The notes beneath the pieces are model-generated. The model was given only the letters and a program-made list of their open reading frames with translations, did no database searches and was not told where the DNA came from. The translations under genes and the position numbers were made by a program. Positions 14,001-29,000 of a stretch of 64,000 nt of DNA are shown in pieces (position 1 is the stretch's first letter; every line of letters starts with the position of its first letter). Source of the stretch: Yponomeuta sedellus (lineage: Eukaryota > Arthropoda > Insecta > Lepidoptera > Yponomeutidae); contig OW203748.1 of assembly GCA_934045075.1 (NCBI GenBank), forward strand, positions 11,869,651-11,933,650, in the 5' to 3' direction.

Positions 14001-17000
14001 TAACTGGTTATCTAAACGCGGTTATTTAGGGAGTACAAGCGACGCATTTGTCATTTGACGCCTTTACAATTTTTAGTAAAAAATCACTAAAGAGGTTTGG
14101 TTTATAACGAGCAATCCCACTGTATGTGATGCATACAGTTTCTTACACATGAATTTATAGAAATATTATAAAAGGTAAATCTTTAGAGTTATGTATGAGT
14201 GATGGGAGTAAGAACTATACTTCAGTAATGAGTAAGGGGCAACTTCAGAGCTAAAGACCATTTTTTTTAGGTACTTAAAAAAATGTGAACAATCTTGATA
14301 CGTATTTTCATTAAAATACACACTTTTAATATCAAAACCTTTACACTTTACGAATTCAATGGGAAATTTAATGTAAACTTCATAAAAATATAAATGTTTT
14401 GATTTGTAAAGTGTATGTTTCAATAAAAAGACTTATCAAAATTATGTAAATTTATTTAATTACCTAAACTACAGGTAAATCTTAAGAGTCATAACTTTAG
14501 TTATCCCGAATAATCTTAAGGCCGATTTGTTTAAATAACTTTCCTCCATTTGGCTAAGTAGCATTTAACAGATCTTACGTTACACTATTTTTATTTTTAA
14601 TGCACTAACCCAGTTTTAGTGCATTAAAAATAAAAATAGTGTAATCATGTGGGTACAGTGATATCGTTCCGATGTTAAAACCTAACTGCAAAGTAGGTAG
14701 TCGGGGCTGTAAGTAATGCAATTTGCTTAAGTCAGATGTCGCTGCCTGTACGTAATACAGAGAATATTGTAAAGAGGTTCGAAATTTCACTGATGCCGTG
14801 AGTCGCCCATTGGCTCAATTGGTAGAGCGCTGGTACGGATAGCCAGAGGTTGCGGGTTCGAATCCCGGCATGGGTGAAATTTTTAGCCTCTAAATAGGTT
14901 TTTAAAAGATCTTACATTACACTCTCGCCCGCAAGGCGAAGGCAGAAACCAGTGTTACCCATTTGCCACGATCCTGACTAAGAAAGCATCTCTTTCGCTT
15001 CATAAACATTCATTAAGGCCTGCGCAGACGAGGGACTATCCCCGGGTACTTTTTTGTCCGTCGATATAGATCTCTTATGAATTGTATCGAATAACGCACA
15101 CGAAGGACTAAAAGTACCAAGTACAAAAAGTCCCAAGTTACCGAGGACATCAGGAGACCAGACTGGACAAAAGTGCGGTGTTTTCTTTTAAAACGCCTCT
15201 TCTTAAATTACAACACAATGTAATCTCATAATATTTGCTTCCATAGCGTACGCTTCACTCAATTTCCGGGGAACAAAATGACTGCACACCGTAGGCGTTG
15301 AGTCCGCGACAAGTACTCGGAGGTCATTTTTTCCGATTCAGGGACTTTTGTCTCTTGGAGACAAGAGTCCGTCGTCTGCGCAGGCCTTTAGTCGTCGCTT
15401 ACACGAACGCTGGTTTCGGGTCGTTTTTATGTTGATATTTGCTAACTCATCTCCTATTCAACCTATTTTTCCTAACCAAACTTCGTCGTATAAAATTTAA
15501 AGTGTCATTTAAGTAACACTTCTTTAAGTGGTAGGTACACCATGAACTAAATATTATTTAGTAATAACACGTTGTATTATGTATTGCAACCGCCATAGTT
15601 TATATCGATGAGCAAAACTGTGACTTATCACGAAAAATAAATAAATAAACAAAACAATAAAATGTCATTTGTGCAGTCTTTTCCCTAGTCTTTTAGAGGT
15701 ATACAGCGAATTGTTGACCCAATCTGTTCACTCCCTGGGAAGTAAGGCATAGGCCTTCTCTTAAAAAGAGAGAAAGCAGAAGACAGAAACGAAGACTGAG
15801 ATAGTTTCTTACGAGATAGCGACAAGTTCATAGCAAGATTATAATAATGGCACTTTTTAAGGCGGAATAGTTTTTGAGTTAGCGCGTTTTTAAATATATT
15901 TTTAATAATATCGCGAAGTAAGTACTGGTTTTAGTCGTGTTAGGCCATAATTAATATGGTAATATGACTGGATTATTATTATTACTTTTCTAATACCGTA
16001 ATACGGAGTTATTAGAAACTGGAGTATAAATGGAAACAAAAATTTGTTTTTGGTTTTTTGAAAATGACCTTTGTAAGTCTAAGACGTCTGTTGATAGCAT
16101 AATCAGATATAAAGAAACGTCGCCAGTTGTAAAATCAGTAGGAAATTGGTTACAATAAAACCATATTCCACTTTCGTTCTACACATACACACCCCAGTAT
16201 TTAATCACCCGTTTTTACATAACCACAGTTAATAAATTTCCGCCGTATATTTTTGTTCCCAACACCATCTACCGACTTTCCTACAACTTTTGAACAAACT
16301 TTTTCACGAGATAACACTTTTTTAGAAAGCCAACAATGTACCTTTTTATATACGCTGTTATTTGTGTAGTTTGAAAGCCGATGTTATGTAACTACTAAGT
16401 AAAATCGCCATCATTTTTTATTTTTATTAATACTTTTTGCACTTTATACGTACGTTTATACGTACGATACGGCGGACTTGTTTTTAATATTATACAACAA
16501 TTGTACCGACTCTCGGTCCATCAGAACCAGGAACTGGGGGCCTGCAGCACGCAGACACCGCTCTGACTTGCTACAAACGGTTCTGATATAATTAGAGTTT
16601 ATGTCGAGCTATTTTTGAAATATGCCCTTTTCAACAAAAGAAGTCGTGTGTTTGAAATATGATTTTTTAACAAAAATCCATGTAGCGTAATCGCTATTGT
16701 TAAGGCCTGTTTATTTTTCTCAAGCGCAGCAAAGTTCATGGTCACAACATAATATCAACTTTCCGTACGTTTCAATGCCACCGTTGATAAACTTCGTCGA
16801 GCTGATATTTTTGTCGCCAATTCAAAGTTTTCCTAACAGTGAAAGTAGGTCGTAGAACGCCCCATTTTCAGATTAATTAAAAAGTAAACCAACTGATAAA
16901 AATATAACAAGAACCCTGAACAAGTTCAACATTTTTTGTTTGGAAAGTTTCGTAATAATACGTCTACGATCGAGCCACGAATACGAGAAAACTTTCGCAC

Positions 17001-20000
17001 ACCAATCACACCATCTCAAAGCAAGACCCGTTACTATCACCGGCAGCCGTTCCATTGACGCCCCCGCAGACGCCCCGCGGCACGAAACACTGTATCAAGA
17101 GCGCGACGAACATGAAAACGAGCCCTAGGAAGCACAGAATATTCAACCAATTCTCCTTCCAAATCTGCTTCAACTCAGTCTCTAAACAAATACATTTTTC
17201 GCAGCATTTCTCCTCGGTTCTTGGGCAGCGACGCTTGCAATACTGACAGAAACCTTTGATAACTCTCTTACCGGTAGCCCTGAACGTTGGATTATAAAAG
17301 ATGCGAACTTCAGTCTTCCCTTTAGGCGCGGCCTTACTATTGTTCAACTCAACGGTAGTTTTCCTATCGTGACTCTCGCTCGTGTAGTACTTCTCGCTTC
17401 GTTTGACGAAGCTCTCCAGGTCGTCTTTACGCTTGTTCAGCTCGTTCTTCGTGAACGAAGCTTCGGCCGACTCCATGAAGGTCTCAGTGGTGGTCAGCAC
17501 GCGATTGTACCGGTCCAGGTTGAGAATTTTCATGTTGAGCGCGCCGCTGACGTTTACGTCCGGCCCGGCTTTGGTGACGTCGCTCCTAATGCTCTGACAC
17601 TCGATACTTTTATCTTTAATATTGTTTAGTTTCTCGTTTATAGTGTTTTTGTCATCGGAGAGGAAGAACCGTTCGCGTAGCAAGTCGTTTTTAGACCTAC
17701 GTTCGAGGTTAACGCTTTCGTACGGACGCAAATTGTTATCGTAGTTCAGGTTGACGTAGTCGTGATTGGAGAAGTCTTTTTTGAAATTGTATATCCTGTT
17801 GGAGACGTTATTTTTCGGCTGCAACTCCGGCGGGTCCCTATCCTCTAAATAACCTTCGCAGTTCTCAACTATCCTTTCAAAATCGCTACCAGTCACACTG
17901 TCCTTCTCCATCTGCTTCCGTTTATCCATCATCATGTTACAGTAGTCGACGCTCCTATAATAATCGCTGTCGGACTCCTCCTGTATAACGTCCAACCCTC
18001 TCACAAACCACAGGCTAGTGTCGACGTCCTCATAGAGGCCGTCGTCGTCGTAGTGTTTGATCTTGGAATAGTCCTCGTCGTCGGACATGTCAGTCTCGAA
18101 ATCGTCGCCGAACTCGGCCCTGTCCTTGCCGAAGAAGACTTTGTAGAAGTTATCGTAGCAGTAGTTGAGTTTCCTGTAGAGGAAGCTCTTCCTGGTGGCC
18201 CGGGAGGTGGGCCCAGGGGCTGGGCGTACCTGGGTCTCCTTGTCCTGCTCCGTCTCCTCGCCGATGGTGTGGAGGACGCTGGTGGACGCCTCGCCGACGC
18301 GGGACGCCGCGTTCAGGAGGCTCTGCCGCGGCTGGAAGGGATACGAAAGGTTAGGGCTTTCTAGAAGAGTCGCGGTTGCACAGAGACGTTATTGTAAAAT
18401 AAGTTGAATGTCGGATAAAATGCTAATGAGCGACAATATTGGCGTGGTGTTGCTTAAGGACTCGCGATGCTCATGTATAATATATTTTATGCCACACCTG
18501 GCAATAAAGTGGCTTTTTCCGCACGCTGCGCGTACGGAAAAAGCCGCTTTCTGGCCAAGTGTAGACATACAAAGATGTACACAACACGGGAGGTAATAAA
18601 GAAAGCTCTCGATCGCATATTTACGTCCCTCGCTTGCAGCTCGGGCCGCAAACTTCTGCGATCTCGGCCTTACTTTGTATTACCATCCTAGTTGTGTAAT
18701 GCACTATTACAGCTGTAGTTTAGAAACTAAAGAGGAGGGTTAAGGCCTTAAGACATCATTCATTACTCCGCATTTTGCACTCACTGCTTCCACCCATCAT
18801 ACGTCCTCACATAGAAAAATACATACAGTATACAGTCATGATTGTATACTGTATGTACTTCTATTTATGTACTCACATAGAAATATATACAGTATACAGT
18901 CGTGATTTTTATACCTAATTGCAATAATCTGTTTACTTGATTTTAGTAAGTATTTCAAAGATTTTTTGTTTCATATTGTTTTCATTTTTTGTCTTTAGAA
19001 TATGTAATAATGCCGGATTAAAAACCTATGTAGAGTCTAAAAATTTCACCCATGCCGGGATTCGAACCCGCAACCTCTGGCTATCCGTGCCAGCGCTCTA
19101 CCAATTGAGCCAATGGGCGACTCACCGGCATCAGTGAAATTTCTAACCCCTTTACACTATTCTCTGTATTACGTACAGGCAGCGACATCTAGCTTAAGCA
19201 AATTGCATCACTTACAGCCCCGACTACCTACTTTGCAGTTAGATTTTTACATCGGAATGATATCACTGTACCCACATGATTATACTATTTATATTATTCT
19301 ATATTATTCGGATAGCCAGAGATTGCGGGTTCGAATCCCGGCATGGGTGAAATTTTTAGCCTCTAAATAGGTTTTTAAATTTGTCCTTGGCACGGGTTAG
19401 TGCATTAAAAATAAAAATAGTATAATAATGCCTGTCCCCAAGTTATGTTATAAAATAAGCCCGTAATTGGCCAAAGATAAATTATATTTATAACTGTGAA
19501 TATTTATCAACTAGTGCTGTGGGTTTTGTAGATAAATAAAAAAAAAACTATATTTTAGTGTATTGGTAAATCATAACCTCAAATTATTTTTGCAATCCGA
19601 CACTCAAGAGTGTGTATTAACAACGATATCTAAATAAAATCGTAAAATGCTGAGTCATCTGAACAGCTCTGGTTTCCTTACTATGTTTTCCTTCACCGTG
19701 AGCAAATGATATCGCTCCGACACACGTAGAAAAAATATAAGAAAATTGACTTCAATGAATGACTTCCAATCATATTATTTGTCACAACTGTATAAAATAT
19801 AGACTCACGCCTGTATCCCTTAGGTAAGGCAGAGACCAGGGGCTGACACTAGCCACGATCCTGATAGATCACCTTCGCTCCATCAACGTTCATCAGTCGA
19901 CAGTACAAGTTATGAACAATATTCTACCAATTCCGTCGAGCTATTCGTCTTAACGCATCGATGGCAAGCCATTGTGGTGAAAGGATTTGCCAATCAACTT

Positions 20001-23000
20001 AAGGCACTCGCTGATTGTTGCCCAGGGTATGTTAGACTTACGAACTCAGAGAGTACGTTCTTCGGGCCCTAGAGTCTAATACTTACATAGTTTTCCAATA
20101 GAATGATATAAGCACGAGAATGGTCGTTATTTACCTCAATTTGGTAGTCTACAAAGCTATAGCAGTACAATGTCATTCCAGTGGTATAACATTAAAAAGT
20201 GATAATTACTTTGCTAAATTCCGCCAAAAATCCCACAAGCACCATGCGGTTAGTTAATGCACCGCCCTCCCTCACACTTTTTCAAGCAGAAGCAAGACAC
20301 GAACACACTCCACCACCGACAACAATCTTGTGTGAGAAAATACGCGACGCGTTTCGCCTCTAGCACGAGGCATCCTCAGGCTCACAAGTGCAAGTCACTT
20401 GGGAGTCAGTCTTGCACTTGGGAGCCTGAGGATGCCTGTCCCGGTGGTGGTGTGTTCGTGTTTAGCTTCTGCTTGAAATCGTGGTAGGGAGGGCGGTGCA
20501 TTAACTAACCGCATGGTGCTTGTGGGATTTTTGGCGGAAATTAGCAAAGTAATTATCACTTTTTCATGTTATTATGGATCTCCGCAAAGTAACGCCTGAT
20601 TCTATACAATACCAGTGGTATATTCCGCGAAAATTTAGTAGGCAGAGTAAGTAGCACTACCATTGCAATGCGATTGGTTACAAGACTACAGATTGTGTGA
20701 ATGAAACGACCATTCTCGTAATATGACTCTATTGAACGTCTATGCATTTTAGAGATCCCGGGGAGGCTTTTACATCGAAAATTTCTGTGTCTGGTTGACA
20801 CAGTGCGTTAACAGTCTTGTTAGTCAATAAGTGAGTAGCGCAACATCTCACCTCCTTGGTCTCAGGTTCGGCGGCCTTCAGCAGATCAGTGAAAGCGCTG
20901 CACAGCTTCCTAGTGGCGTCAAGAAGCCGGTCGCCGTTGTCTGTGTCGTCTAGGAGTGCGGCGATCATCTGGACACCTGCATAGAAGGACATCTTAGTAA
21001 GTAAGTACCAAGTTGTGGCGAGCACATGTCAACTCTGCGCGCGCACTACAAATTCCAACATTCCTGCATCGCGCAATCAAAGTGTTTACATGACAGCATA
21101 AATATAACGTCCGACTAACAACAGTTGGACCGGCCGTCCCCAGGCATACGATCTGCCTGGCGGGAATTTCCCTTTATAGTGGAAGAGCACGGTCACCCGC
21201 TCTTCCCTATAAAGTTAGACTGGATTTTTGTGGTTGAATACAAATTTTCATATGTTGCTATCCTAGACGACAAACGTTGTTTTGGCATATTAATTATTAG
21301 CCTACGAGATCTTTAGATGTATCAAGATAAAATAATCTAAGAATATACTTAGGTAAGCCGGTAGATAATGCTAAGTTGTATGAAACTCGAGTATAAGTAA
21401 AATTTGTATGCAATAAAGAATTTTAATAATAATAATATTTCTTTATTGTACACCAGGAAAATAAAACATGAAATATTTACAAAGATACAGTACAACTGGC
21501 GGCCCTATTGCTTACAGCATTTTTTTCCGAAGAACCACACCAAATATAAACAAAGTGAGTTAAGTTAAGTGAGTGTACGTAATACAGAGAATAGTGTAAA
21601 GAGGTTCGAAATTTCACTGATGCCGTGAGTCACCCATTGGCTCAATTGGTAGAGCGCTGGCACGGATAGCCAGAGGTTGCGGGTTCGAATCCCGGCATGG
21701 GTGAAATTTTTAGCCTCTAAATAGGTTTTTAAAAGTGAGTTAACAAAAATCAGTGAAGCCTTTTCCAAGGAATTCGATAACAAACACTGTGACAAAATAA
21801 TTTTATACATTATATAGATTTTTGTATTTAAGAGGTTTCGATTCAGAAGAAGGTAAATTTATATTAACCGTAGTATCATTTTTAGAAAACTCAATTAACT
21901 CAGAAAACTAAGTTTGGCAAAACGATCTACATTTTAAAATGGACACCTAGTTTGACTTGTAACGTTCGTTAAGCCGCAGTTTCTGCGCTACTTTGAATAA
22001 AATTATTTCATTTCAATATACTGAAATATTTCTGGTAACACTGTTCGAAAATACAATTTTTATTTTTAATGCACTAAACCGTGCTAATGACAATTTGACT
22101 CGCCCATTAGCTCAGTTGGAAAGAGCGCTGGCACGGATAACCAGAGGGTTTTTCACGGATTTTTAGCCTCTAAACAGGTTTTTTAAAACTGTTGGAAAAT
22201 GTCCCTTTGTTATGGTCAAAAGTGAGTGTAAACACTCGTATGTATAGAACCGATATAACCACATACCCTTGCTCATCTCGGGAAGGTTGCTTGTGATGGT
22301 GGTGATGGCAGCTCCCACAGCCGTGTGGTCCACTTCCTCCGTCGTGCCTGGTGATAAAAATACCATGTTAACATAAGCAAATGGGCTGCAAAGGCTCCTG
22401 GGGACGTACTCGTGGTATGTCAAGTGAAGTGCTAGCGATGTGCGCGTTGCGATTGAATTGACAAGAGGATGGCGAGGAAAATCGATAGATAAAATATTCC
22501 TTACATTTCATCATATACTTAAATCTATCCTGCCATTCGAACCATTAATGTTTAATGTTTACCTCTAGAGTGGTACCCACGATACAGGCTTGCTTAGTGT
22601 GGGGCCGCAGTGAAAACTGTATCGCTAAATATTGCACATCTACTGTTCTACAATTGTCAACTTATAGATACTTTAATGTGTCACTTATGGTTAATAAAGA
22701 TTATTTATTTATTTATATATTTATTTGTACACATAAATTACAGTAACAGAAATGATCTCGATATCAACCCTTGTATGTCCCCACTGATGGGGCACGGGTC
22801 TTTTCCTGCATCGCAAGAAGGTTGGGCAACACTCGGTCAAAACACAATCCGTGACAGTTGATGAAAACGCGGGCTGTAGTTCGCGCGTTTTTGATTTCTT
22901 TTTTTTATTCGGCGGCTATGGTCCGTCGTACCAGCCAATCTTTATTCAAACAATATTTGCGTTCCGTTTCTTTGGCGCTGAACACTAAGATGTTCCAAAT

Positions 23001-26000
23001 TCAAAAATTGCGCGGCAATGATAATCGCGGCGTACTTCTAAGAGGATCAAAAACTCATTACAGCCCACCAAATGTTTCTTATTCACAACACCACCTTGGG
23101 GTGCACTTAAAGGCGAACCAAGTCTTATCGAATAGATGGGACGAAAAAGTGTTTTGTCCAATAAAATGAGATAAAAGAGTTACTGGGCGCTTCCGTACTT
23201 CGCAAGGCACGTTAAGCCGTCGGTGCCGGCTGCCATGTAACGGCAGTCGTTAAGCCATGTCAGTGGCGTTATGGGCGACTTTATAACTTCTGACAGTAAG
23301 GCCCGCTACTGCCTTACAATCCTCGTCCTACCCGGAGTATGGCCTAACCTTCCTGCGATGCAGGAAGAGATCCGTGCCCCAGCGGTTGGGACATCTTCTT
23401 CTTCAGGCTATATAAAAGAAAAAATATAATACGAAGTTTAGTATTTAGTATATGGGTCTCAAAACTCACCAGAGGTAAGAGTGACTACTTGGGCGGTGGC
23501 GGCGTTCATGGCGGCGATCTGTGACGTCACCAGCTGCTTGCTCGAGTCCATCGTGCTCTGCTTCCACTTGATGGAGGCCGCGTCGTCACCCAGCGCTGGG
23601 AGGGACGCCTGCGGGGAGGGGGGAGGGAGTGCGTCAGTTGTATATAGCCCGTAAGGCGATAAGAATATATTTAAAAAAAAAAAACAAAAATATTAAAAAA
23701 ACATAACATTCTAAACAATAAAAAAATGTTTGTTGAATGTCAAAATACAATGTTAGCTTAAGAGCGATTTGGCCATAGAGGAACTTGTCTTATTTCGATT
23801 GGAGTGGCATTACTATTGAAATTCGAAAAATTATTCGTCTTATTATTTCTTTGTTATATTCTTAAAGTTTTTTTTTAAGAGGTATATTATTCTAAGACGT
23901 AATTCAAATTGTAACATCATAGATGAGCCCAATTTGTATGTCACGTTTTCGTACCACTTAACTATATTCACTTTTGGAAAGGTTATATTATGAAAAGTAT
24001 TAGATCTAAAGAAAAAATTCCCATTATATTGAAACTTTCTTTAGTTCTTTTTTTCAACTAAAACTTTCGTAAGCACAACACATTGTAGACTTTTAGTCCG
24101 GATTTACTTACGGGTGTTTCTTTAGTTCGTTCGTGGGCTTGGAAATGGAAAGGAACTTTACCATTTCCAAGGCCACGAACAAGGACAATCTTCGACCTTT
24201 TGATTGACCTTTCGCAGTTTTATACAGACAGCGTCCAGTGGCACCTAGTCTCACACTAGCTGGATGAAAGCACTACTCGAGTCTTATAAAATTTTCATTC
24301 AGTAATTTTTTTTTCCAGTGTACGATAAAGAATCGTCGTCAGGCTATACTAGTCCACTGCTGGACCCTCCTCTAAAGAGCACCACGTTGTGCTATCATAG
24401 GGGGTAATGCCCATAATCCCCACGCTGGGCATGCGGGTTGGGGGTCGCAGTTCGGTGGAATTGTACTGCAGGGGTCGCTTCTGAGGTTTGTGTCCCTTAG
24501 TCGCCTTTTACGACACCCGCGAGAAGAACTGGGTACAATAAAGAATACTCTTATGTGGTTATGTTTCAGTAAATCAGCAACTCACCCGCTGCAAAGACAT
24601 CTCCGTCTTCTGTATGATCTCCTGGCCCGAGCTGATGGTGGAGAGAAGCGCGCGCTGCGGCGTCTGCGCAGCCGTCAGGTGCGTCTGCTGCGTTTGCGCC
24701 GCCTGCAGCAGGGGGGGGGGGGTTGTTGATTAGTCGGCGGACTTGGAGTGGCTTGGTTTAGGTTGGTTTTGCAAGCTTGCGTAGTGGTAACTTGTCAGGC
24801 TTGATAAATGCACATTCGCCTGTTAGTAAGAGGACTATTTCGGTTTAACCTACTTGCACTACTTCTTGACATTCGACATTTTTTGGGCCGTCAAACGTCT
24901 TAAATGATTTTGAAAATATAATACCAAGTGGTTATATACTCTTTGTATAGTACAATTTTGATTCACGTGGTGAGACTTTGCTAAACGATAAAATAACGGG
25001 AACCTAAAATATATTTTTATTATCCTGTACGTGAATTTTTAACTGAAAAGTATTTACATCTAAAATTGATATTTTTAGAAGGGTTTTTCTAAAAATATTA
25101 ATTTTATAATAAAAATATTTTTAATTTTAAAATGTAAACTATTATTAAAACCTGAGTATAGGATAAACAAAATGTATTTAACATAACCGTAATTAAAATA
25201 TCTAGTCAAAGTAAGTTTATCAAAACCACACAGGATCAGAAGTGTTTTTTTTTCGCAACCATTATAAATGTTAGAATAAGCCTTAGTTTACTATACAAAT
25301 TGAATTTAGTGTGTATAATTTAAATTTGTATAATGCTGTTTATGCCTCATTCAACAAAATAGTGCAAGTCGGCGTTAACTTTTTAACAGTGGGGATTTAG
25401 TATCGACGCAGGCGCATGGTAACAAGAGTCGCAGAGATACGAAGGCAGATTAGAGTTAATAACGACAATCACAAAGGCATCTTAGTCTTAAAAACCTACA
25501 TAAATTCTAGTAAAAAAATATGTCACATTCACCCATCAACATTCATTCTGACAATTATATTATTTTTAATGCACTAACCCGTGCTAACGACAACTTTTAA
25601 AACCCTATTTAGAGGCAAAAAATTCAACCCATGCCGGCCTGCGCTGCCTGTGCGTAATACAGAGAGTATTTATTGTAAACAGGTTCGAAGTTTCACTGTT
25701 GCCGGTGAGTCGCCCATTAGCTCAGTTGGGAGCGCGCTGGCGCGATTAGCCAGAGGTCGCGGGCTCGAGTCCCGGCATGTGTGGAATGTTTACCCTCTAA
25801 ATAGGTTTCCAAATTTTTTTTCTGACAACAAAATCATATTGAATTGCAGTAGAAGAAAACAAGTACTTATTTCTTAATCCAACACCACCAAAAATAGTTT
25901 TTAGCCTCTAAATACGTTTTTAAAAACAAATAAAAACGGTCTCAGGTATTTTATTTTCATTCATTCATTTGTAAAATGCAGCAATTCGCAGAGTTTAGCC

Positions 26001-29000
26001 TCAACGCATCACAAGTGTGTATATATCATACACACAAATACATTGATTGACCATCGCTTAGGCAAGCCTTTGTAACACGACTCGTTAATTTGGTGATTCG
26101 CCAGCGGGACCCCACTAGGTAAAACAATTACTAAACTGAACTGGAGAACTGAATTCGAACTGGATTCGATAGGAAAAACAGTATTTGAAAGACAGGTTCG
26201 ACTTGAAAGTGCACATAAAATGCGTCGAAAACCTTTTCATAGATACCATTATCATGTAAACGCAGTACTTTTCTCAAGTCTCATACTCAATTGGCACAGC
26301 AGTGAACTTATTATTCTATCATTAGCAATGGAGAAAAAAAACATAAGATCCCTGCACGTTTGAGTTAAAATACCACTAGTTTACCAACAGACAACACTTT
26401 TAGGATCAAAATGGAAATATACACATTCGCACTTAAGGCCAAACTTACACCCGGTTCCTCGTACGCTGACACGCTGTTCATTGGCTGTAACAACCTTCAG
26501 GTTCCGTGCATACAAAAAAAACATGTCAAACTTCTGCGAACAGCTTATCAAAGTACGAGGAACCGTGCTTTAATCGCAAGATAACGTACGCTATCGGAGG
26601 GTTGTATAAAATGTCTGTACCTACACATACGATCTGGATAACTGTTAGCGTCCCATTGGAATGCAAGCGTGCAACAACAAAAAGAGAACCACACTGTATC
26701 ATCAAATCATTGGGGCACACAAGTTAATACAATTACTGAAACTAGTCAATTAAAACTAAGAATGCTAAGTACAATTAACTAATTTATATTATATGGAATC
26801 AGGCGTTACTTTGCGGAAATCCATAATAACATTAAAATGTGAAAAGGTAACACGAGGCATCCTCAGGCTCACAAGTGCAAGTCCACTTGAACTTGTGAGC
26901 CTGACGATGCCTCAAAGTAATTTTCACATTTTAAAACTATTTAATAAACAATCGACCAATAGTGAGTATTAGAATCTTAACTGCAACCGTCCTATTTTAA
27001 GCTTTGTGAATATTTGCATGCATGCTCTCCTTACTCGTATGTATTAAAATATTGCTACACCTTTACAGGGTCCATGTTAATTATTTTTAATGCACTAACC
27101 CATGCTAAGGACAATTTTAAAAACCTATTTAGAGGGAAAAAATTCCACCCATGCCGGGATTCGAACCCGCGACCTCTGGCTATCCGTACCCCGAGTACCT
27201 ACTTTGCAGTTAGGTTTTACATCGGAATGATATCGCTGTACCCACATGATTATATTATTTTTAATACACTAACCCGTGCTAATCTGTAGGTACAGCAATA
27301 TCATTCCGATGTAAAACCTAACTACAACAAAGTAGGTACTCGGGGCTGCAAGTGATGCAAATTACTTCAGCCAGATGTCGCTGCCTGTACGTAATACAGA
27401 GAATATTAAGTCGCCCATTAGCTTAGTTGGAAAGAGCGCTGGCTTGACGGATAGCCAGAGGTCGCGGGTTCGAATCCCGGCATGGGTGGAATTTACAGCC
27501 TCTAAATAGGTTTTAAAAAAAGGGTCCATGTTACTAGTTAGGTTTGAATTGTTATGTAATGCTTTTGCAATAAATAAATGAAAATAAATGAATTACACGT
27601 AACGTGGCTGTTCAATAAGACCATTCGCTAAAAACCGAAGGACAGATAATATTTAAGTTCGGAAGAACTGTTTTTATGAAGTGTCTATAGATGAATCCTG
27701 TATAGGAAACAACTGGAAATGTTTCACCGGTAACTATGATCAAGTTTCATCGTGATTTTTGTAACTAAGTGTGATTGTGGATTAGTTAGTTTGACATTTG
27801 GTTTCCGCACTTAGACTCATCATTGAAATGAAATGAAAAGGTTTTATTCAAAGCAGCGGAGAAGCTGCGGCTTTATAAACGTTACAATTGAAACTAGGTG
27901 TCAATTTCAAAATCTAGATCATTTTGGATAAAAAATGGACAAAAAAACTCCAAACGTAGTCATTTCAAAGTCCTTAATTAACATAGTTTACATAATTATT
28001 ATAAAACATTGTAGTGATTGTGGGTTTTGAAATTTTCTTGGAAACATTACGTGGTCATCAATCATAACATTTACACACAGGCACATACATTGCTTCTGGC
28101 CCCACACTAGAATACCCTGTGTCGTGGGAACCAGAAACAACGACATCAGAAACATTTTAACATCCAAGACCTGGACTTTTTTTTCTCCAGCCGGGGATCG
28201 AACGCGGGACCTCTCCCATCGTGGGCAGATGCGCTACCACTGCGCCCCAGAGATCGTCAGGCGGGAGCCAGTAACAGAAATCTTCTTGTGTGCTCACAGT
28301 GAATTGTTAGATGAATTCCCCAAACTCCTCATTTAGTAGCAGCGAATTTGAAAGTCGCATATTTTAGCGAAGTTAATTTTCTTTTTCAAGAAAATTGAAA
28401 TGATTTAACAGCCGTTTCCAGACAATTTGCGAAAAAACCATTAGCTTAACCACACTTGCTGTATTAAGGTGCTCCATGCAATAGCCCTCGTTACGAATAA
28501 AAAATAATATTTTTTTTATTTTTGCAAAAGCATTCTTACTCATATTAATAATGATTTTAAGGACCCTTAGCCGTGACTCTAATGCTCATCAAGCATCTAG
28601 TCCTAATTAAACATAGTACTAGACGCCATTAACGCCAATAAACGGCTGTTTTTTGACACAAAATGCTATCTAGTTCCGCATCCATGATACTCGGCCGTGG
28701 TTTCAGAATCACTATTAACATGATCGAGAGATTGACACTTTTGTACAAAACAATCTGTAAATAACTATGAAACAAAAACACCAAACCGCGTAAAAAATGT
28801 AACTACATAGATTATATGTTTTTTTTAATGCACTAACTCGTGCAAAGACAATTTTAAAAACCTATTTAGAGGCTAAAAATTCCACCCCTGCCGGGATTCG
28901 AACCCGCGACCTCTGGCTATCCGTGCCAGCGCTCTTCCAATTGAGCTAATGGACGACTCACCGGCATCAGTGAAATTTCGAATCTCTTTACACTATTCTC

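Larger units (their letters stand above)
4806..17005. other. Large talin intron, part downstream of the intronic reading frame
   Basis: Dense repeats to about 11600: SINEs at 4863, 5864, 6765, 8155, 8577 and 11293, RTE stubs at 5302 and 7913, and fold-back elements at 9640-10390. Then AT-rich, mostly unique DNA from 11600 to 14580 with degenerate motif repeats near 11890-12330. A tRNA-like copy lies at 14583 and a Harbinger-like MITE at 15016. 15400-17000 shows nothing identifiable apart from the possible poly(A) signal. Confidence 0.65.
18332..20851. other. Talin intron, 2.5 kb
   Basis: Holds the 18478-18705 dispersed repeat, a small hairpin near 18822-18858, tRNA-like elements at 19018-19431 and a fold-back element at 20186-20612; the rest is AT-rich and unassigned. 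Confidence 0.65.
20977..22266. other. Talin intron, 1.29 kb
   Basis: Contains tRNA-like copies at 21570-21741 and 22058-22189; 20977-21560 and 21745-22055 show nothing identifiable. Confidence 0.65.

Noticed and set aside
14810..14880. Functional tRNA genes (here and at about 20 similar sites)
   Set aside because: The cloverleaf is good, but position 33 is not T, the copies sit in identical flanking repeat sequence and many are mutated; they are parts of a mobile element.
18192..18229. A 38-nt GT-AG mini-intron between the talin exon and the intronic frame
   Set aside because: Too short for usual insect introns, and removal shifts the frame to an early stop; the 18192 acceptor is only plausible with another, phase-2 upstream exon.
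18053..18407. Plus-strand frames of 103 and 70 codons
   Set aside because: They are antisense shadows of the talin exon and of the intronic frame.
22858..23169. 103-codon plus-strand frame as a gene
   Set aside because: The sequence weakly resembles other intronic stretches (42170, 45380), suggesting a decayed repeat, and the protein has no recognisable features.
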